From Streptomyces sp. NBC_01689 (GTDB lineage Bacteria > Actinomycetota > Actinomycetes > Streptomycetales > Streptomycetaceae), in the NCBI RefSeq assembly GCF_036250675.1, contig NZ_CP109592.1, forward strand, positions 3,596,001 to 3,660,000: DNA of 64,000 bases. Direction: 5' to 3'. The translations under genes were made by a program, and so were the position numbers. This document shows, in pieces, positions 62,488 through 64,000 of the stretch (the first letter of the stretch is position 1; the number at the start of each line of letters is the position of its first letter). Under the pieces are notes generated by a model that was not told the origin of the DNA, made no database searches, and was given only the letters and a program-made list of their open reading frames with translations.

Positions 62488-64000
62488 GTGACGCCCCGCC
62501 CCCCGTCCGACGACAGTCCGAAGAAGAACGGTGCCAAGAAGCCGGTCAGCGGCAAGAAGGCGGCGGTCCAGAAGACCGCGGCCCAGCAGAAGGCGGCCGG
62601 GAAGGCCGCCCGGAAGGCGGCCGAGGGGAAACCGGCACCCGAGGTCTCCGAGAGGCCCGCCGACCGGAAGCCCACCGGGGGCAAGGGCCCGAAGTCCGCC
62701 GGGGGGAATCCCCGGCCGGCCGCCGCCGACCGGCCGCCGGCACCCGTCGTGGCCGCCTCCGCGCCCACCGGCGCCCCGCCCGCCGCCTCCACCGACGCCC
62801 CTCCCCTCACCGCCCCCGTCCCCGCTCCCGCCGCCGCCTCCGCCGACGCCCCTCCCGTCACCGATCCCGCCGGCACCGTCACGCCGGCTGACGACCCGCT
62901 CGGTTCCCTTCCCGCGCACGGCGGTTCTCCTGACGGTGCGTCCGGGACCGCCGCCGTCCCGGCGTTCACGGGGATCGGTCCGGGCGACCGGGAACGGCTG
63001 CTCTCCGGCACGCACCACGATCCGCACGGGGTGCTGGGCGCCCATCCGGTGCCGGGCGGCGTGGCGTTCCTGGCCTTCCGGCCGTACGCCCTGGGCGTGA
63101 CGGTCGTGACCGACGATCTGCGTGCCGAGCTGCACGACGACGGTGACGGCTTCTTCTCGGCCTTGCTGCCGCTGCGCGCGGTCCCGGACGCCTACCGCCT
63201 CCTCGTGGCGTACGAGGGGACGGTCCAGGACACCGAGGACGCCTACCGCTTCCTGCCGGCGCTCGGCGAGCTCGACCTCCATCTGCTGGGTGAGGGCCGT
63301 CACGAACAGCTCTGGCGCGCGCTGGGCGCCGAGCCGATGGTCCACCAGGGCGTGGCGGGCACCCGCTTCACCGTCTGGGCGCCGAACGCGCGGGGCGTCA
63401 GGCTCGCCGGCACCTTCAACTTCTGGGACGGCACGGGGTTTCCGATGCGCTCGCTCGGCGCCACGGGCGTCTGGGAGCTGTTCGTGCCCGGCATCGGTGA
63501 GGGCGAGCTCTACAAGTTCGAGATCACCCGCCCCGACGGCACCCGCACCGTGCGCGCCGACCCCATGGCCCGGCGCACCGAGGTGCCCCCGGCGACCTCC
63601 TCGATCGTCCACACCTCGCACCACACCTGGCACGACGAGGAGTGGATGGCGGAGCGGGGCGGGCGTCCTGCCCACGAGGCGCCGTTCTCCGTCTACGAGG
63701 TGCATCTCGCGTCCTGGCGACCGGGCCTGACGTATCGTCAACTTGCTCAGCAGCTCCCCGCCTACGTCGCCGACCTCGGCTTCACCCACGTCGAACTCAT
63801 GCCCGTCGCCGAACACCCCTTCGGCGGCTCCTGGGGCTACCAGGTCACCGGCTTCTACGCCCCCACCGCCCGCCTCGGCACCCCCGACGACTTCAAACAC
63901 CTCGTCGACGCCCTCCACCAGGCCGGCATCGGCGTCCTCATGGACTGGGTCCCCGCCCACTTCCCCCGCGACGAATGGGCCCTCGCCGCCTTCGACGGAC
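62488..64000 (+). CDS. glgB: 1,4-alpha-glucan branching enzyme GlgB (3' end outside the window)
   Basis: The 5' part (504 codons) of a branching enzyme that introduces alpha-1,6 branches into the glucan made by GlgE. It has an N-terminal domain from about residue 165 (LLSGTHHDPHGVLGAHP near 173-189), a CBM48 domain (TRFTVWAPNARGVRLAGTFNFWDG), and the beginning of the GH13 barrel (GFTHVELMPVAEHPFGGSWGYQVTGFYAPT). GTG at 62488 has GAGGAGG eight bases upstream. The first ~165 residues are a low-complexity extension: Lys/Ala-rich like histone H1 (KKNGAKKPVSGKKAAVQK) to about residue 75, then Pro/Ala/Thr-rich. The catalytic residues lie beyond the window. Confidence 0.93.
   Translation, partial: MTPRPPSDDSPKKNGAKKPVSGKKAAVQKTAAQQKAAGKAARKAAEGKPAPEVSERPADRKPTGGKGPKSAGGNPRPAAADRPPAPVVAASAPTGAPPAASTDAPPLTAPVPAPAAASADAPPVTDPAGTVTPADDPLGSLPAHGGSPDGASGTAAVPAFTGIGPGDRERLLSGTHHDPHGVLGAHPVPGGVAFLAFRPYALGVTVVTDDLRAELHDDGDGFFSALLPLRAVPDAYRLLVAYEGTVQDTEDAYRFLPALGELDLHLLGEGRHEQLWRALGAEPMVHQGVAGTRFTVWAPNARGVRLAGTFNFWDGTGFPMRSLGATGVWELFVPGIGEGELYKFEITRPDGTRTVRADPMARRTEVPPATSSIVHTSHHTWHDEEWMAERGGRPAHEAPFSVYEVHLASWRPGLTYRQLAQQLPAYVADLGFTHVELMPVAEHPFGGSWGYQVTGFYAPTARLGTPDDFKHLVDALHQAGIGVLMDWVPAHFPRDEWALAAFDG

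Overview
The window is about 72% G+C by eye, with strong third-position GC bias, GTG/TTG starts and GGAGG-type ribosome binding sites. The gene set (GlgE-TreS-maltokinase-GlgB, CabD-like EF-hand protein, SseB pair, glycine riboswitch on gcvT, TTA codons confined to two genes) points to a Streptomyces chromosome arm-to-core region. From memory, the gene order resembles S. coelicolor around SCO5440 to SCO5490, read in reverse. I found no tRNA, rRNA, IS element, CRISPR array, integrase or prophage structure.

Layout. 0.1-3.4 kb: membrane-anchored esterase-fold protein, TRIC-like membrane protein, secreted M1 aminopeptidase. 3.6-10.1 kb (minus): complete Opp/Dpp-type peptide ABC importer in the order permease-binding protein-permease-ATPase-ATPase. 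10.5-13.1 kb (minus): two SseB-like paralogues and a small P-loop kinase-like protein. 13.3-18.0 kb (plus): tandem glycine riboswitch, gcvT, gcvH, glyA, sdaA, a glycine-to-serine-to-pyruvate disposal route (gcvP and lpd are not here). 18.0-23.9 kb (minus): XRE-type regulator, ImmA/IrrE-like HEXXH protein, two paralogous 7-TM MAB_1171c-type proteins and an FAD oxidoreductase, the least explained block. 24.3-27.8 kb: GH25 lysozyme, F420-reductase-like oxidoreductase, FadR-type regulator, lone ABC ATPase, CabD-like calcium protein. 27.9-34.5 kb (minus): beta-propeller lipoprotein coupled to a variant polysaccharide deacetylase, a SpoIIAB-like ATP-binding protein, enoyl-CoA hydratase, and two tandem L,D-transpeptidases. 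34.7-37.1 kb: glgX. 37.1-40.9 kb (minus): ABC-2 exporter plus histidine kinase and response regulator in one operon. 41.1-44.9 kb: heterodimeric ABC exporter. 45.2-47.6 kb: unknown membrane-anchored protein and a quinone-oxidoreductase-like MDR. 48.0-52.0 kb: tandem thermolysin-family (M4) proteases. 52.1-64 kb: DUF1990 protein, glgP, an S8 protease, then glgE-treS-pep2-glgB, with glgB running off the window.

How they fit together. Three themes recur: extracellular protein breakdown and peptide uptake (M1, two M4, S8, Opp importer), cell-wall remodelling (GH25, deacetylase, two L,D-transpeptidases), and alpha-glucan metabolism (GlgX, GlgP and the GlgE pathway, in which TreS makes maltose, Pep2 phosphorylates it, GlgE polymerises maltose-1-phosphate and GlgB branches the product). 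Two genes carry the rare TTA codon (M1 peptidase codon 9, pep2 codon 54), which would tie them to bldA-dependent development. The two M4 protease promoters share three short elements with identical spacing, one of them overlapping a perfect match to the AdpA consensus.

Start codons were set by hand from ribosome binding sites, overlaps and where the recognisable domain begins. Domain and family names are from recognition of motifs; no database search was run.
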